Below the pieces are notes generated by a model. It was not told the origin of the DNA and ran no database searches. It was given only the letters and a program-made list of their open reading frames with translations. A stretch of 64,000 nucleotides of DNA from CAIWHR01 sp963781285 (GTDB taxonomy: Bacteria > Pseudomonadota > Gammaproteobacteria > Burkholderiales > Casimicrobiaceae), in contig CAWAFI010000013.1 in NCBI GenBank assembly GCA_963781285.1, positions 112,260-176,259 on the forward strand, read 5' to 3'. The first letter of the stretch is position 1, and every line of letters begins with the position of its first letter. Shown here piece after piece: positions 25,537 through 35,367 of the stretch. A program made the translations under genes and the position numbers.

Positions 25537-26259
25537 TCAGAGGCGGAAATGCTCCCCGAGATAGACCTTCCGCACCGCTTCATTATAAACAATCTCCCCT
25601 GGCGCGCCCGAAGCCAGCACGCGACCTTCGTTGATAATATACGCCCGATCGCAGATGCCGAGCGTTTCCCGCACGTTGTGGTCGGTGATGAGCACGCCGA
25701 TCCCGCGTTCCTTCAGGAAGCCGATGATCTTCTGGATGTCGAGGACGGCGATCGGATCCACCCCCGCGAAGGGCTCGTCCAGCAGGATGAATCGCGGGCG
25801 GGTCGCCAGCGCGCGCGCGATCTCGACGCGGCGGCGCTCCCCGCCCGAAAGGGACAGCGCCGGAGCATCGGCGAGATGCGAGATCGACAGGTCCTCAAGT
25901 AACGCATCGAGGCGGTTCGACAACGCGTCACTATCGAGATCCTGTAGCTCGAGGATCGCGCGCACATTCTCCGCAACAGTGAGCTTGCGGAAGATCGACG
26001 CCTCCTGCGGCAGGTAGGACAGGCCCAGGCGCGCGCGGGCATGGATGGGCATTCGCGACAAGTCGCGGCCGTCGAGCGCAATGCGTCCGCCGTCGGCGGC
26101 AGTGAGCCCGACGATCATGTAGAAGCACGTGGTCTTGCCGGCGCCATTGGGGCCGAGCAGGCCGACAACCTCGCCGCTTCCAACGTCGAGCGACACGTCG
26201 TGGACCACCGTGCGCGCCTTGTACCGCTTCTCGAGCCGGGCGACGGAGAGCTCGCTCAT
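25537..26259 (-). CDS. lptB: LptB, ATPase of the LPS export machine
   Basis: A 240-residue ABC ATPase with Walker A GLLGPNGAGKTTCFYMIVGL, Q-loop YLPQEASIFRKLTVAENV, signature LSLSGGERRRVEIARAL, Walker B FILLDEPFAGVDPIAVLDIQ and switch His (LITDHNVRETL). It powers extraction of lipopolysaccharide by LptFG into the LptC-LptA bridge. The order lptC-lptA-lptB-rpoN is conserved in proteobacteria. Confidence 0.96.
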   Translation of the reverse strand: MSELSVARLEKRYKARTVVHDVSLDVGSGEVVGLLGPNGAGKTTCFYMIVGLTAADGGRIALDGRDLSRMPIHARARLGLSYLPQEASIFRKLTVAENVRAILELQDLDSDALSNRLDALLEDLSISHLADAPALSLSGGERRRVEIARALATRPRFILLDEPFAGVDPIAVLDIQKIIGFLKERGIGVLITDHNVRETLGICDRAYIINEGRVLASGAPGEIVYNEAVRKVYLGEHFRL

Positions 26260-26290
26260 CGCGGTTGCGCTGCGGCTGCATTCCGCCGGG

Positions 26291-26992
26291 TCATTGGGAG
26301 GGGTTCGGCGCGAGCTCGCCCGCGGGCTTCAACGGTGCGGGAGGCGCTTCGGCTGCGGGCGCAGCGCCCTTATCGCCGTCCTTACCGGCGCCCTTGCCCT
26401 TTTGTGCGAGCGGCGTATCGGACTTCGGCTGGAACACACCACGCACGCGCGTGCCCGGCCCGCCGGCCTCCGCCGCCGGCGTGCTGGCGGCGCGGCCTTC
26501 GGCCTTGAACAGTTCCGTGGCTGCGTTGTACGAAATGTAGTTGCTGCGGATCTCGTCCTGTCCGCGCTTCAATAGTGCGCGGTCGAAGAGCTCGAGAAAC
26601 TCCTTCGCACCATCGTACTCCGCGCGCTGCGCGAAGCCTTCGTAATACTCGTCGTAGCCGTCGCGCTTCTGGCGGAAGGTCACCGGATTGCCATACGCCG
26701 TCACGGACAGCGAATTGTCGGGGTTCTGCCGGAACACGATCCGGTCGGCGCGGATCGTCAGGGTGCCTTGGGTGATGACGACGTTCCCCGCGAGCGAACC
26801 GATCTTCGTCTGGTAATTGACGTCGCCGGTCTCCGCCGAATAGTTGATGGGCTTCTCGCGGTCGGCCTTCTCGGCTTGCGTTGCCTGCGCGAACGCCACG
26901 CCGCACACCGCGACGAGTGCGACTGCCACAGGCACAGCGCGGCGGCGCGCGGTACGCCGCGGGCGGGGGCCGGACTCGGAGGCGGAGGTCAC
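26291..26992 (-). CDS. lptA: LptA, periplasmic LPS-bridge protein
   Basis: 233 residues with a basic N-terminus and signal peptide (AVPVAVALVAVCGVAFAQA) followed by an OstA/LptA beta-jellyroll repeat domain (INYSAETGDVNYQTKIGSLA, GNVVITQGTLTIRADRIVF). The C-terminal 60 residues are Ala/Pro/Lys-rich and longer than in E. coli LptA. It polymerises into the bridge that carries LPS to the outer membrane. The GTG start overlaps the lptC stop (GTGA). Confidence 0.92.
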   Translation of the reverse strand: MTSASESGPRPRRTARRRAVPVAVALVAVCGVAFAQATQAEKADREKPINYSAETGDVNYQTKIGSLAGNVVITQGTLTIRADRIVFRQNPDNSLSVTAYGNPVTFRQKRDGYDEYYEGFAQRAEYDGAKEFLELFDRALLKRGQDEIRSNYISYNAATELFKAEGRAASTPAAEAGGPGTRVRGVFQPKSDTPLAQKGKGAGKDGDKGAAPAAEAPPAPLKPAGELAPNPSQ

Positions 26993-27612
26993 TTCGGAGG
27001 CAAGTCTGGCGAGAGCGTGCCGTGGACGCCCGACTTGACCTTGAGCGTCCTGGCTCGATTGTCGAGCACCATGCCGACGCCGTGAATTATTCCACGCGGC
27101 TCCTCGATCGTCACCGGGCCGTCCGTTTCGGCCCGGCCCAGCTTCGGAATGACACGCAGGAAGTCGGCGGCGAACGTCAATGGCCCTTGGGGACCGCCCT
27201 CGGCAGATGCCCCGTTTGGCGCTGCATCGCGCACGCCGCGAACGCGGCCGCGGAACGTCACGGTCTCGCGATCGCCGGTGAGTGTCGCCCGGTCGGCGGT
27301 GACCGACATCCGCGGTCGGCCGGGATCGGTCATCGCGAGCGCGGGGGCAGTGAAATCCACGCTGTCGTCGTCGGGGTAATGTTCGGCGCGCTGTGCCGCG
27401 AGCGACTGGCGCGCGCGGCCGTCCGCATCGAAGCTCACGGCACGGAAGTTCTCGATGTACACGTCGGGATCATGCCGCGCGGTGCCGTCGTGACGCGCGG
27501 CGGCGGGCTGCACTTGCGCGTCTAGCCAGTACGTCAGCGCCGCAAGGCTGCCCAACAACAGCACCGGCGACCAAGCGGTCAGTCGGTCGACGAGCGCGCG
27601 TCTGCGGTTCAT
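26989..27612 (-). CDS. lptC: LptC, inner-membrane anchor of the LPS bridge
   Basis: 207 residues with one N-terminal membrane helix (LTAWSPVLLLGSLAALTYWL) and a periplasmic LptC fold (DPDVYIENFRAVSFDADGRA ... YPDDDSVDFTAPAL). It accepts LPS from LptB2FG and hands it to LptA. It overlaps lptA and starts 22 bases after kdsC. Confidence 0.9.
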   Translation of the reverse strand: MNRRRALVDRLTAWSPVLLLGSLAALTYWLDAQVQPAAARHDGTARHDPDVYIENFRAVSFDADGRARQSLAAQRAEHYPDDDSVDFTAPALAMTDPGRPRMSVTADRATLTGDRETVTFRGRVRGVRDAAPNGASAEGGPQGPLTFAADFLRVIPKLGRAETDGPVTIEEPRGIIHGVGMVLDNRARTLKVKSGVHGTLSPDLPPK

Positions 27613-27634
27613 GCCCGCTGCATCCGCTGGTTTG

Positions 27635-28183
27635 TCAGGCGCCGAACGCCGCGAGGTGCGGTTCCAGCGCGCCCTGCGCGATCAGGATCAGTTCGCAAAC
27701 CTCGCGCACCGCGCCGGCGCCGCCGTCGCGGCGGGTTACGTAGTGCGCGCGCTCGCGCACCGCAAGGGGGGCGTGCGGCACCGACACGCCAAGCCCGCAG
27801 CGCAGGAGCAGCGGGAGATCCGGCAGGTCGTCGCCGACGTGCGCGCATGCCGCCGGTGGGAGATCCAATTCGCTGCGGAACTGCTCCCACGGCGCCAACT
27901 TGTCTTCGGAGCCCTGCACGAGCCGGCGGACGCCGAGCGCGCGCGCGCGGTGCGCCACCGACGATGCGTTGCTGCCGGTGATCCACGCGACCGTGATCCC
28001 GACACTCGCGAGCATCTTGAGTCCAACGCCGTCGAGCGAGCAAAAGGCCTTCATCTCGGTGCCGTCATCGCCATAGTAGAGCCGGCCGTCGGTGAGTACG
28101 CCGTCGACGTCGCAGGTCAGCAGCCGGATCCCGCGCGCGCGCTGGGCGATACTCTCGGTGATTACCTCGATCATCGCCGTCAC
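27635..28183 (-). CDS. kdsC: KDO 8-phosphate phosphatase
   Basis: A 182-residue HAD-family phosphatase without cap domain. Motif I is TCDVDGVLTDGRLYYGDDG, motif II is the Thr in VAWITGSNASSV, and motif III/IV is CAHVGDDLPDLPLLLRCGLG. It releases phosphate from Kdo-8-phosphate in LPS core synthesis. The GTG start overlaps the kdsD stop; an internal ATG three codons later is an alternative. Confidence 0.93.
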   Translation of the reverse strand: MTAMIEVITESIAQRARGIRLLTCDVDGVLTDGRLYYGDDGTEMKAFCSLDGVGLKMLASVGITVAWITGSNASSVAHRARALGVRRLVQGSEDKLAPWEQFRSELDLPPAACAHVGDDLPDLPLLLRCGLGVSVPHAPLAVRERAHYVTRRDGGAGAVREVCELILIAQGALEPHLAAFGA

Positions 28184-29223
28184 ACGACGCGCGCCCGGAA
28201 GAGGTCATGGAGATGGAGCGCGCCAACAAGGCGGCCGCCGTCGCCGGCGACCAGCAGCACCGTCACCTTGGGCGCCGTCTCCATCAGCTCCACACAGTCG
28301 ATCGCGAGGCGCTCCGGCGCGATCGTCCGCGGCGTCTTCGTCATCACCTCGGCGACGCGTACCGCCTTTACGTCGTGGACGCGATCGAGGCAGCGACGCA
28401 GATCGCCGTCGGTGAAGATCCCCTCCACATGGCCTGCTGCATCGACGATCGCGGTCATGCCCATGCCCTTGCCACTCATTTCGACGACCGCTTCGCCGAG
28501 CGTCGCGTCGGCACCGACCGTCGGCAGATCGCGGCCGCTGCGCATGACATCGCACACGCGCGTCAGCAGCCGGCGGCCGAGCGAGCCACCCGGGTGCGCA
28601 CGCGCGAAATCGTCGACGGAAAAACCGCGCGCATCGAGCAGCGCCAGCGCCAGCGCGTCGCCCAGCGCCAGCGCGGCGGTCGTGCTCGCCGTCGGCGCCA
28701 GTCCCAGCGGGCAGGCCTCGGCGTCGACCGCGGCGTCGAGATGCACGTCGGCGGATTGCGCGAGCGACGAGGCTTCGTTGCCGGTCAGCGCGATGATGGC
28801 GGCGCCCTGGCGCTTGAGGTGCGGCGTCAGCAGCACGAGTTCGTCGGTCTCGCCGGAGTTTGACAGCATCAATACGACGTCCTCCGGTGTAATCATCCCC
28901 AAGTCGCCGTGTGATGCTTCCGCCGGGTGTACGAAGAAGGCCGGTGTGCCTGTGGAGGCGAGCGTCGCGGCGAGCTTGCGCGCGATGTGTCCCGACTTGC
29001 CGATGCCGGATACGACGACGCGCCCGCGACAGTTCATGACCAGTGTCACCGCGGCGACGAACGGTGTGCCGATCCGCGCGGCAAGCCTTGCGATCGCGTT
29101 CGCTTCAGTGGCAAGCACGTCGCGCGCGAGCGCAAGCGCCCGCGCCGGATCGACCTCCGCGCGAGCGACCGGTGCGATCGGTGCGGCACGGGCGGTGGGG
29201 ACGACGGGTGTGGTGACGCTCAT
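28180..29223 (-). CDS. kdsD: Arabinose-5-phosphate isomerase KdsD
   Basis: 347 residues: an N-terminal SIS sugar-isomerase domain (RVVVSGIGKSGHIARKLAAT, DVVLMLSNSGETDELVLLTP) and two CBS domains (DLPTVGADATLGEAVVEMSG; TPRTIAPERLAIDCVELMET). It converts ribulose-5-phosphate to arabinose-5-phosphate, the first step towards Kdo. ATG 29223 gives MSVTTPVVPTARAAP; codons further up in frame lie in the divergent promoter region. kdsD-kdsC-lptCAB-rpoN form one LPS-related run. Confidence 0.94.
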   Translation of the reverse strand: MSVTTPVVPTARAAPIAPVARAEVDPARALALARDVLATEANAIARLAARIGTPFVAAVTLVMNCRGRVVVSGIGKSGHIARKLAATLASTGTPAFFVHPAEASHGDLGMITPEDVVLMLSNSGETDELVLLTPHLKRQGAAIIALTGNEASSLAQSADVHLDAAVDAEACPLGLAPTASTTAALALGDALALALLDARGFSVDDFARAHPGGSLGRRLLTRVCDVMRSGRDLPTVGADATLGEAVVEMSGKGMGMTAIVDAAGHVEGIFTDGDLRRCLDRVHDVKAVRVAEVMTKTPRTIAPERLAIDCVELMETAPKVTVLLVAGDGGRLVGALHLHDLFRARVV

Positions 29224-29386
29224 CGGGAAGAGTATAACCGAGCGCACAGCGGCGGTACGCCCACGGAGGATGCCCAGGCACGCTGCGGCGCCTACCCGAC
29301 CGATGCACACGCCGATACGCATCCGCCGGCTCGCGCGGCAGTGCTGTGCTACATTCGATTGCCATCCCACTGACGCGATTTGTTTG

Positions 29387-31351
29387 ATGCCGCAGACGCT
29401 GCAACTGATCCTCGTCCTGCTCGGTGCGGCGGTCGTCGTGGTCGTCATTTGCCGGCTCGTCCGGCTGCCGCCGATACTGGGCTACCTGCTGGTGGGACTC
29501 GCCGTCGGCCCGCACGCGATGGCATTGGTGCCGGATACCGAGGATGTCCGCGACCTCGCCGAGTTCGGCATCGTATTTCTGATGTTCTCGATCGGCCTGG
29601 AGTTCAGCCTGCCGCATTTGAAGGCAATGCGGCGCGCCGTGTTCGGATTGGGCTTGGCGCAGGTGGCCATCAACACCGGTGCCGCAATGCTCGCGCTGCA
29701 TGCGATCGGATTGGGGTGGCAGGCGGGTTTCGCGCTCGGCGGCGCGCTGGCCATGAGCTCGACGGCAATCGTGTCCAAGATGCTCGCCGAGCGGATGGAG
29801 CTCGCGACCCCGCATGGCCGCGACATCATGGGCATCCTGTTGTTCCAGGATCTCGCCGTGGTCGCGTTCCTGATCGTCGTCCCCTCGCTCGGCAAGACCG
29901 GTGGCGAGCTGGCGACAGAGCTTGCGTCGGCCGGCGTCAAGGCGGCGATCGCGCTGGCGCTGATCCTGTACGCGGGCCAGGGGCCGATGCGCGCATGGTT
30001 CCATCTCGTCGCGCGGCAGAAGAGTTCCGAGCTCTTCATGCTGAACCTGCTCCTGGTAACGCTCGGTCTCGCCGCGCTGACCGAGTTCGCCGGCTTGTCC
30101 CTCGCGCTGGGCGCGTTCCTGGCCGGGATGCTAATCGCCGAGACCGAGTACCGGTATCAGGTCGAGGAGGACATCAAGCCGTTCCGCGACGTCCTGCTGG
30201 GGCTGTTCTTCGTCACCGTGGGCATGGCGCTCGATCCGGCGGTCGTGGCGGCGAACTGGGCCTGGGTGCTGCTGCTGCTCATTGGCCCGGTCATCGCCAA
30301 GCTGGTGCTGATCATCGTGTTGTCGCGGCTGTTTGGCGCGCTGCTCGGCACGTCGCTGCGCACCGGCTTCTATCTTGCGCAGGCCGGCGAGTTCGCGCTG
30401 GTGATGCTCGCGGTCGCCGTGGACGCGCGGCTCGTGGGGCCTCCTCTGTCCCAGGCGGTGCTCGCGGCGATGGTCCTGTCGATGCTGTCGGCGCCCCTGC
30501 TCATTCACTTCGCCGAGCCGATCGTGCGCAAGTTCACAGCCAACGACTGGCTTGCCCGCGCGGCGCAGCTCACGCAGATCGCCGCGACGACGATGGCGCG
30601 GCAGGACCATGTGATCGTGTGCGGCTACGGGCGCAGCGGGCAGAATCTCGGACGCCTGCTGGAAGCCGAAGACATCTCGTTCATCGCACTCGATTCCGAT
30701 CCGCAGCGCGTGCGCGAAGCGGCGGGCGAGGGGAGCAGCGTCGTATACGGCGATGCCGGGCGCAAGGAAGCGCTATTCGCCGCCGGACTCACGCGCGCCC
30801 GCGCTGTGGTGATCACGTTCGCCGACACGTCGGTGGCGCTGAAGATCCTCCATCATGTGCACCAGGCGCGGCCGGAGCTGCCGGTCGTCGTCCGGACGCT
30901 CGACGATGACGAACTCGAACGCCTGCTGACCGCGGGGGCCGCGGAAGTGGTGCCCGAAGTGCTCGAAGGAAGCCTGATGCTCGCGACACACACGCTGTTG
31001 CTGCTCGGCGTCCCGCTAAATCGCGTTCTGAAGCGTATCCGCGTGATCCGCGAAGAACGCTACAGTTTGTTCCGCGGCTTTTTCCACGGTGCGTCCGATG
31101 CCGCCGACGCCGCCGAGAACCTGCAACCGCGTCTGCATTCGGTACTGTTACCCGATCGTGCGCACGCGCTCGGCAAGCCGTTGTCGGTGCTCGCGCTCAA
31201 AGGGTTGGTCGAAATCACCGGCGTGCGGCGAAGGGGGGCGCGCTCGCAATTGCCCGGCCCCGAGTGGGTGTTCGAAGCGGGCGACGTCGTCGTCCTCCTG
31301 GGCCGGCCGGAGAACCTCGCGCTTGCTGAGCAGCGCCTGCTGAACGGTTGA
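29387..31351 (+). CDS. CPA2-family cation:proton antiporter with RCK domain
   Basis: 654 residues. The N-terminal 380 or so form a 12-13-helix CPA2 transporter (LILVLLGAAVVVVVICRLVR, EFGIVFLMFSIGLEFSLPHL, IMGILLFQDLAVVAFLIVVP). These are followed by a TrkA-N Rossmann domain (DHVIVCGYGRSGQNLGRLLE) and a TrkA-C domain near the end (LLPDRAHALGKPLSVLALKG). It resembles YbaL/KefB/KefC potassium efflux systems gated by nucleotide binding. It is divergent from kdsD. Ion specificity and glutathione control cannot be decided from sequence. Confidence 0.9.
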   Translation: MPQTLQLILVLLGAAVVVVVICRLVRLPPILGYLLVGLAVGPHAMALVPDTEDVRDLAEFGIVFLMFSIGLEFSLPHLKAMRRAVFGLGLAQVAINTGAAMLALHAIGLGWQAGFALGGALAMSSTAIVSKMLAERMELATPHGRDIMGILLFQDLAVVAFLIVVPSLGKTGGELATELASAGVKAAIALALILYAGQGPMRAWFHLVARQKSSELFMLNLLLVTLGLAALTEFAGLSLALGAFLAGMLIAETEYRYQVEEDIKPFRDVLLGLFFVTVGMALDPAVVAANWAWVLLLLIGPVIAKLVLIIVLSRLFGALLGTSLRTGFYLAQAGEFALVMLAVAVDARLVGPPLSQAVLAAMVLSMLSAPLLIHFAEPIVRKFTANDWLARAAQLTQIAATTMARQDHVIVCGYGRSGQNLGRLLEAEDISFIALDSDPQRVREAAGEGSSVVYGDAGRKEALFAAGLTRARAVVITFADTSVALKILHHVHQARPELPVVVRTLDDDELERLLTAGAAEVVPEVLEGSLMLATHTLLLLGVPLNRVLKRIRVIREERYSLFRGFFHGASDAADAAENLQPRLHSVLLPDRAHALGKPLSVLALKGLVEITGVRRRGARSQLPGPEWVFEAGDVVVLLGRPENLALAEQRLLNG

Positions 31352-31386
31352 GCGACTCAGCGGCACGGCCAACGGACGGCCAGTCA

Positions 31387-31415
31387 TTGTTACGCGTGGG
31401 GTGACACGCTACAAT
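31387..31415 (+). promoter_or_regulatory. Sigma-70 promoter of the mla operon
   Basis: TTGTTA (31387-31392) and TACAAT (31410-31415) stand 17 bases apart, a near-consensus promoter. Transcription would begin near 31422. This argues against the in-frame GTG at 31401 as the mlaF start and leaves GTG 31473 (GAGG 5 bases upstream) with a 50-base leader. Confidence 0.62.
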
Positions 31416-31472
31416 CCACGTCCCTCGTCCGACCCTCCCGAACCCTTGTCCACGCCCGTTGACGAGGCCACC

Positions 31473-32280
31473 GTGACAGCCTCCACCCCCGAGATCGCCG
31501 TCGAGCTTGCCGACGTCACGTTCGGCTACGACGCCGCTCGTACGGTCTTGGACGGCATCTCGATGACAATCCCGCGCGGGAAGGTCGTCGCAATCATGGG
31601 CGGCTCGGGCTGCGGCAAGACGACGATCCTGCGCCTGATCGGCGGGCAACTGAAGCCGCAGCGAGGCCATGTGCTGGTCGGCGGCGAATCGATCCCCGAC
31701 CTCGACCGTGACGCGTTGTTCGCGCTGCGGCGCAAGTTTGGGATGCTGTTCCAGTTCGGCGCGCTGTTCACCGACATGTCGGTGTACGAGAACGTAGCCT
31801 TCGCGCTGCGCGAGCACGCCGACCTCCCGGAGGAGCTCGTCCGCGACCTCGTGCTGATGAAGCTGCACGCGGTGGGCTTGCGCGGCGCGGCGCAGCTGAT
31901 GCCCGCCGAGCTGTCCGGCGGGATGGCGCGTCGCGTCGCGCTCGCGCGGGCGATCGTGCTCGACCCGATGCTCGTGCTCTACGACGAGCCGTTCGCCGGG
32001 CTCGACCCGATTTCGCTCGGCGTGGTCGGTCAACTTATCCGCAAGCTCAACGATGCGTTGGGGATTACGTCGGTGGTCGTCACGCACGACGTCTACGAGT
32101 CGCTGAAGATCGTCGACTACATGTACTTCGTCTCGGCGGGGAAGATCGTCTGGCACGGCACGCCGGCCGCGGTGCGCGCGTCCGGCGAAGCATTCGTCCG
32201 CCAGTTCGTCGACGGCGAGCCCGATGGCCCCGTGCCGTTCCACTATCCGGCGCCCTCGTACCGTTCGGAACTCTTCGCCG

Positions 32281-32288
<8 letters not shown>
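31473..32288 (+). CDS. mlaF: MlaF, ATPase of the phospholipid transporter
   Basis: 271 residues from GTG 31473. Walker A AIMGGSGCGKTTILRLIGGQ, Q-loop GMLFQFGALFTDMSVYENVA, signature AELSGGMARRVALARAI and Walker B LVLYDEPFAGLDPISLGVVG place it in the MlaF/Ttg2A family. It energises retrograde glycerophospholipid transport that keeps the outer leaflet asymmetric. The start was chosen with the promoter and ribosome site in mind; TTG 31446 is the other possibility. Overlaps mlaE by 8 bases. Confidence 0.93.
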
Positions 32289-33090
<802 letters not shown>

Positions 33091-33168
33091 GCCAGCACGG
33101 CATAGCGAGGGACCGCGAGGTCGACGCATGTTGTTGACATTGCATTCAGCGTTGTTGGAGGCCGCGGC

Positions 33169-33636
33169 ATGACGCGCAACACTCTCGACCTCTGGGTCGG
33201 CATCTTCGTCGCCGTGGGCATCGGCGGGATCCTGTTCCTCGCGCTCAAGGTCGGCAACCTGATGTCGTTCGGCACGGCGCCCGGCTACCGCCTGGAGGCG
33301 CAGTTCGACAACATCGGCGGCCTCAAGATGCGGGCACCTGTCAAGGCAGCCGGGGTGGTCGTCGGGCGGGTCGAGTCGGTGCGACTCGATCCGACGACCT
33401 ATCGCGCGGTCGTCGCGATGCGGATCGACAACGGCTACGAGTTCACGTCCGATACCATCGCATCGATCCTGACCTCCGGATTGCTGGGCGAGGTGTACAT
33501 CGGACTCGACGCCGGCGGCGACCCGACGTTGCTCGGCAACGGCGGCGTCATCCGGAAGACGCAGTCGGCGGTCGTACTGGAAAAGTTGATCGGCCAGTTC
33601 CTGTTCGACAAGGCGGCGAGCGGGAGCGGGAAGTGA
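33169..33636 (+). CDS. mlaD: MlaD, MCE-domain lipid-binding subunit
   Basis: 155 residues with a signal anchor (WVGIFVAVGIGGILFLALKV) and a single MCE domain (YRLEAQFDNIGGLKMRAPVK, VVVGRVESVRLDPTTYRAVV, ILTSGLLGEVYIGLDAGGD). MlaD hexamers form the periplasmic lipid tunnel. A 78-bp gap separates it from mlaE; its stop overlaps the next start (GTGA). Confidence 0.94.
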   Translation: MTRNTLDLWVGIFVAVGIGGILFLALKVGNLMSFGTAPGYRLEAQFDNIGGLKMRAPVKAAGVVVGRVESVRLDPTTYRAVVAMRIDNGYEFTSDTIASILTSGLLGEVYIGLDAGGDPTLLGNGGVIRKTQSAVVLEKLIGQFLFDKAASGSGK

Positions 33637-34334
33637 CCTTGAGGCCGCGCGCGGTCGTGGCCGTCGCTGCGACGGCGATCTTGTGCGGCTGTGCCGCAAC
33701 GCCGTCGAGGGTCGATCCGCTGGAGCCGATGAACCGCGCGCTCTATTCGGTTCACGATGTCGTCGACACGAATGTGGTGAAGCCGATTGCGCAAGCCTAT
33801 GTCGACATCGTGCCGGAATTCATGCGGACGGGGGTCTCGAACGTATTCAACAACATCGACGACGCATTCTCGGCCCTTAACAGCGCGCTGCAAGGCAAGC
33901 CCGACAAATTCGGCAACGATCTCGGCCGGGTATTGGTCAACACGTTCCTCGGAATCGGCGGCTTGATCGACGTCGCGACGGACGCCGGCATCGAGCGTGG
34001 CAACGAGGACTTTGGTCAGACGTTCGGCATCTGGGGATTTCCGCAAGGTCCGTATCTGTTCGTGCCGCTGTTCGGCCCGACGACCGTCCGCGACGGCACG
34101 GGTGTCATCGTGCGCATCGCTCTGGGGCCGGTCGGTTATCTCCCGGACGTGCCGGTGCGCAATTCGCTCTACGGCCTGGGCTACGTCGATCTGCGCGCGC
34201 AGGCGCTCGGCACGGGCGAGCTCGTCGACACGGCGGCACTCGACCGCTACCTCTTCATTCGCAATGCCTACTTGCAGCGGCGGCGGTATCTGCTCTACGA
34301 CGGCAAGCCGCCGCCGGACCCCGAGGAAGAATAG
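33633..34334 (+). CDS. mlaA: MlaA (VacJ) outer-membrane lipoprotein
   Basis: A 233-residue VacJ-family lipoprotein. The signal ends in the lipobox ILCGC, then comes the hallmark DPLEPMNRALYSVHDVVDTN, FNNIDDAFSALNSALQGKPD, ERGNEDFGQTFGIWGFPQGP and YLFVPLFGPTTVRDG. MlaA removes misplaced phospholipids from the outer leaflet with a porin partner. In E. coli the gene is elsewhere on the chromosome; here, as in other betaproteobacteria, it is within the operon between mlaD and mlaC. Confidence 0.94.
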   Translation: MTLRPRAVVAVAATAILCGCAATPSRVDPLEPMNRALYSVHDVVDTNVVKPIAQAYVDIVPEFMRTGVSNVFNNIDDAFSALNSALQGKPDKFGNDLGRVLVNTFLGIGGLIDVATDAGIERGNEDFGQTFGIWGFPQGPYLFVPLFGPTTVRDGTGVIVRIALGPVGYLPDVPVRNSLYGLGYVDLRAQALGTGELVDTAALDRYLFIRNAYLQRRRYLLYDGKPPPDPEEE

Positions 34335-34982
34335 ATGACGCCAGTTTCGCACTTCGTGCTGCGCGCCCGCGCCGGTCTCATTGCGATCGCCACCGTTTCG
34401 TTCGTCGCGCTGGCGGGCGCGGCGCCTGCTCACGCGCAGGAGGCGCCCGACGCGCTGGTGAAGCGCGTGTCGCAGGACGTGCTGGCGACAATCAAGGCCG
34501 ACCCGCTGATCCAGGCCGGCAACGAGGCGCGCATCCGCGAAGTGATCGAGGTGAAGCTGCTGCCGCACTTCGATTTCATGCGGATGACGGCGCTTGCGAT
34601 GGGCCGCAACTGGCGCACGGCAACGCCCGAGCAGCAGAAACGCCTGACCGACGAGTTCAAGACGCTGCTCGTACGCACGTATTCGGGCGCCCTCAACCAG
34701 TACCGCAACGAGACGATCGACTACAAGCCGCTGCGGATGAACCCGACCGATACCGACGTCGCCGTGCGCACGCTGGTGATGCGTCCCGGGGGTTCGCCGG
34801 TTCAGATCGACTACAACCTCGAACGAAAGGCGGACGGCTGGAAGGCCTACGACGTCGTCGTCGGCGGGGTGAGCCTCGTCACGAATTACCGCGATGAGTT
34901 CAACGGCGAGATCGGCAAGGGCGGCATCGACGGCCTGATCAAGACACTCGCCGACAAGAACAAGGGAGCGGCGAGCAAGTGA
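34335..34982 (+). CDS. mlaC: MlaC, periplasmic phospholipid shuttle
   Basis: 215 residues: a signal peptide (LIAIATVSFVALAGAAPAHA) and a Tol_Tol_Ttg2/MlaC fold (DALVKRVSQDVLATIKADPL, FDFMRMTALAMGRNWRTATP, RYNxxTIDY-like region, GWKAYDVVVGGVSLVTNYRD). It carries lipids between MlaA and MlaD. It begins one base after mlaA ends. Confidence 0.93.
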   Translation: MTPVSHFVLRARAGLIAIATVSFVALAGAAPAHAQEAPDALVKRVSQDVLATIKADPLIQAGNEARIREVIEVKLLPHFDFMRMTALAMGRNWRTATPEQQKRLTDEFKTLLVRTYSGALNQYRNETIDYKPLRMNPTDTDVAVRTLVMRPGGSPVQIDYNLERKADGWKAYDVVVGGVSLVTNYRDEFNGEIGKGGIDGLIKTLADKNKGAASK

Positions 34983-35302
34983 TGGCCGAGCGCAATGCGG
35001 GGGGCGGTCCGGCGGGAGGCTTCGCCAACGACGCCGGTGCCGCGCGGTGGACCTATGCCGGCGCGCTGACGTTCGCCGATGCGGGTTTGGTGCTCGAGGC
35101 GACGCGCGCGCTGCCACTCCCATCTTCGGGTGTCATCGATTGCAGCGGCGTCGGTGCGGTCGATTCGGCTGCCGTCGCCGTGCTGCTCGCGTTGAAGCGG
35201 CGTGCCGCCGCCGAGAACCGACCGCTCGCGTTCGCCAATGTCCCCGCGGCGCTCACCGCGCTGGCGGACCTGTACGGGGTCGAGGACATTCTCGCCGCCT
35301 GA
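34982..35302 (+). CDS. mlaB: MlaB, STAS-domain subunit
   Basis: 106 residues ending the mla operon. The STAS core LPLPSSGVIDCSGVGAVDSA and AVAVLLALKRRAAAENRPLA are visible. MlaB binds MlaF and is needed for complex stability and ATPase activity. ATG 34982 shares its A with the mlaC stop; a GTG immediately before it is also possible. Confidence 0.88.
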   Translation: MAERNAGGGPAGGFANDAGAARWTYAGALTFADAGLVLEATRALPLPSSGVIDCSGVGAVDSAAVAVLLALKRRAAAENRPLAFANVPAALTALADLYGVEDILAA

Positions 35303-35367
35303 GATTCCCGCGGTGCCGCCTGCGCCACGCGCTTTCGCTGCCGTCCGTCTTCTGCGTTTCTGATGCC

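Noticed and set aside
29231..29236. Possible -10 (TATACT, minus strand) for kdsD
   Set aside because: It is only 8 bases from the ATG, which would give a leaderless transcript, and there is no -35 match.
27611..29386. Very long plus-strand frame running into the antiporter gene
   Set aside because: It is antisense to kdsC and kdsD, is Arg/Ser/Thr-rich, and the transporter homology starts only at MPQTLQLILV (29387).
35303..35367. In-frame extension of the fused ABC protein upstream into mlaB
   Set aside because: The extension overlaps mlaB in another frame and ends in non-conserved residues; the ATPase domain starts right after ATG 35368.
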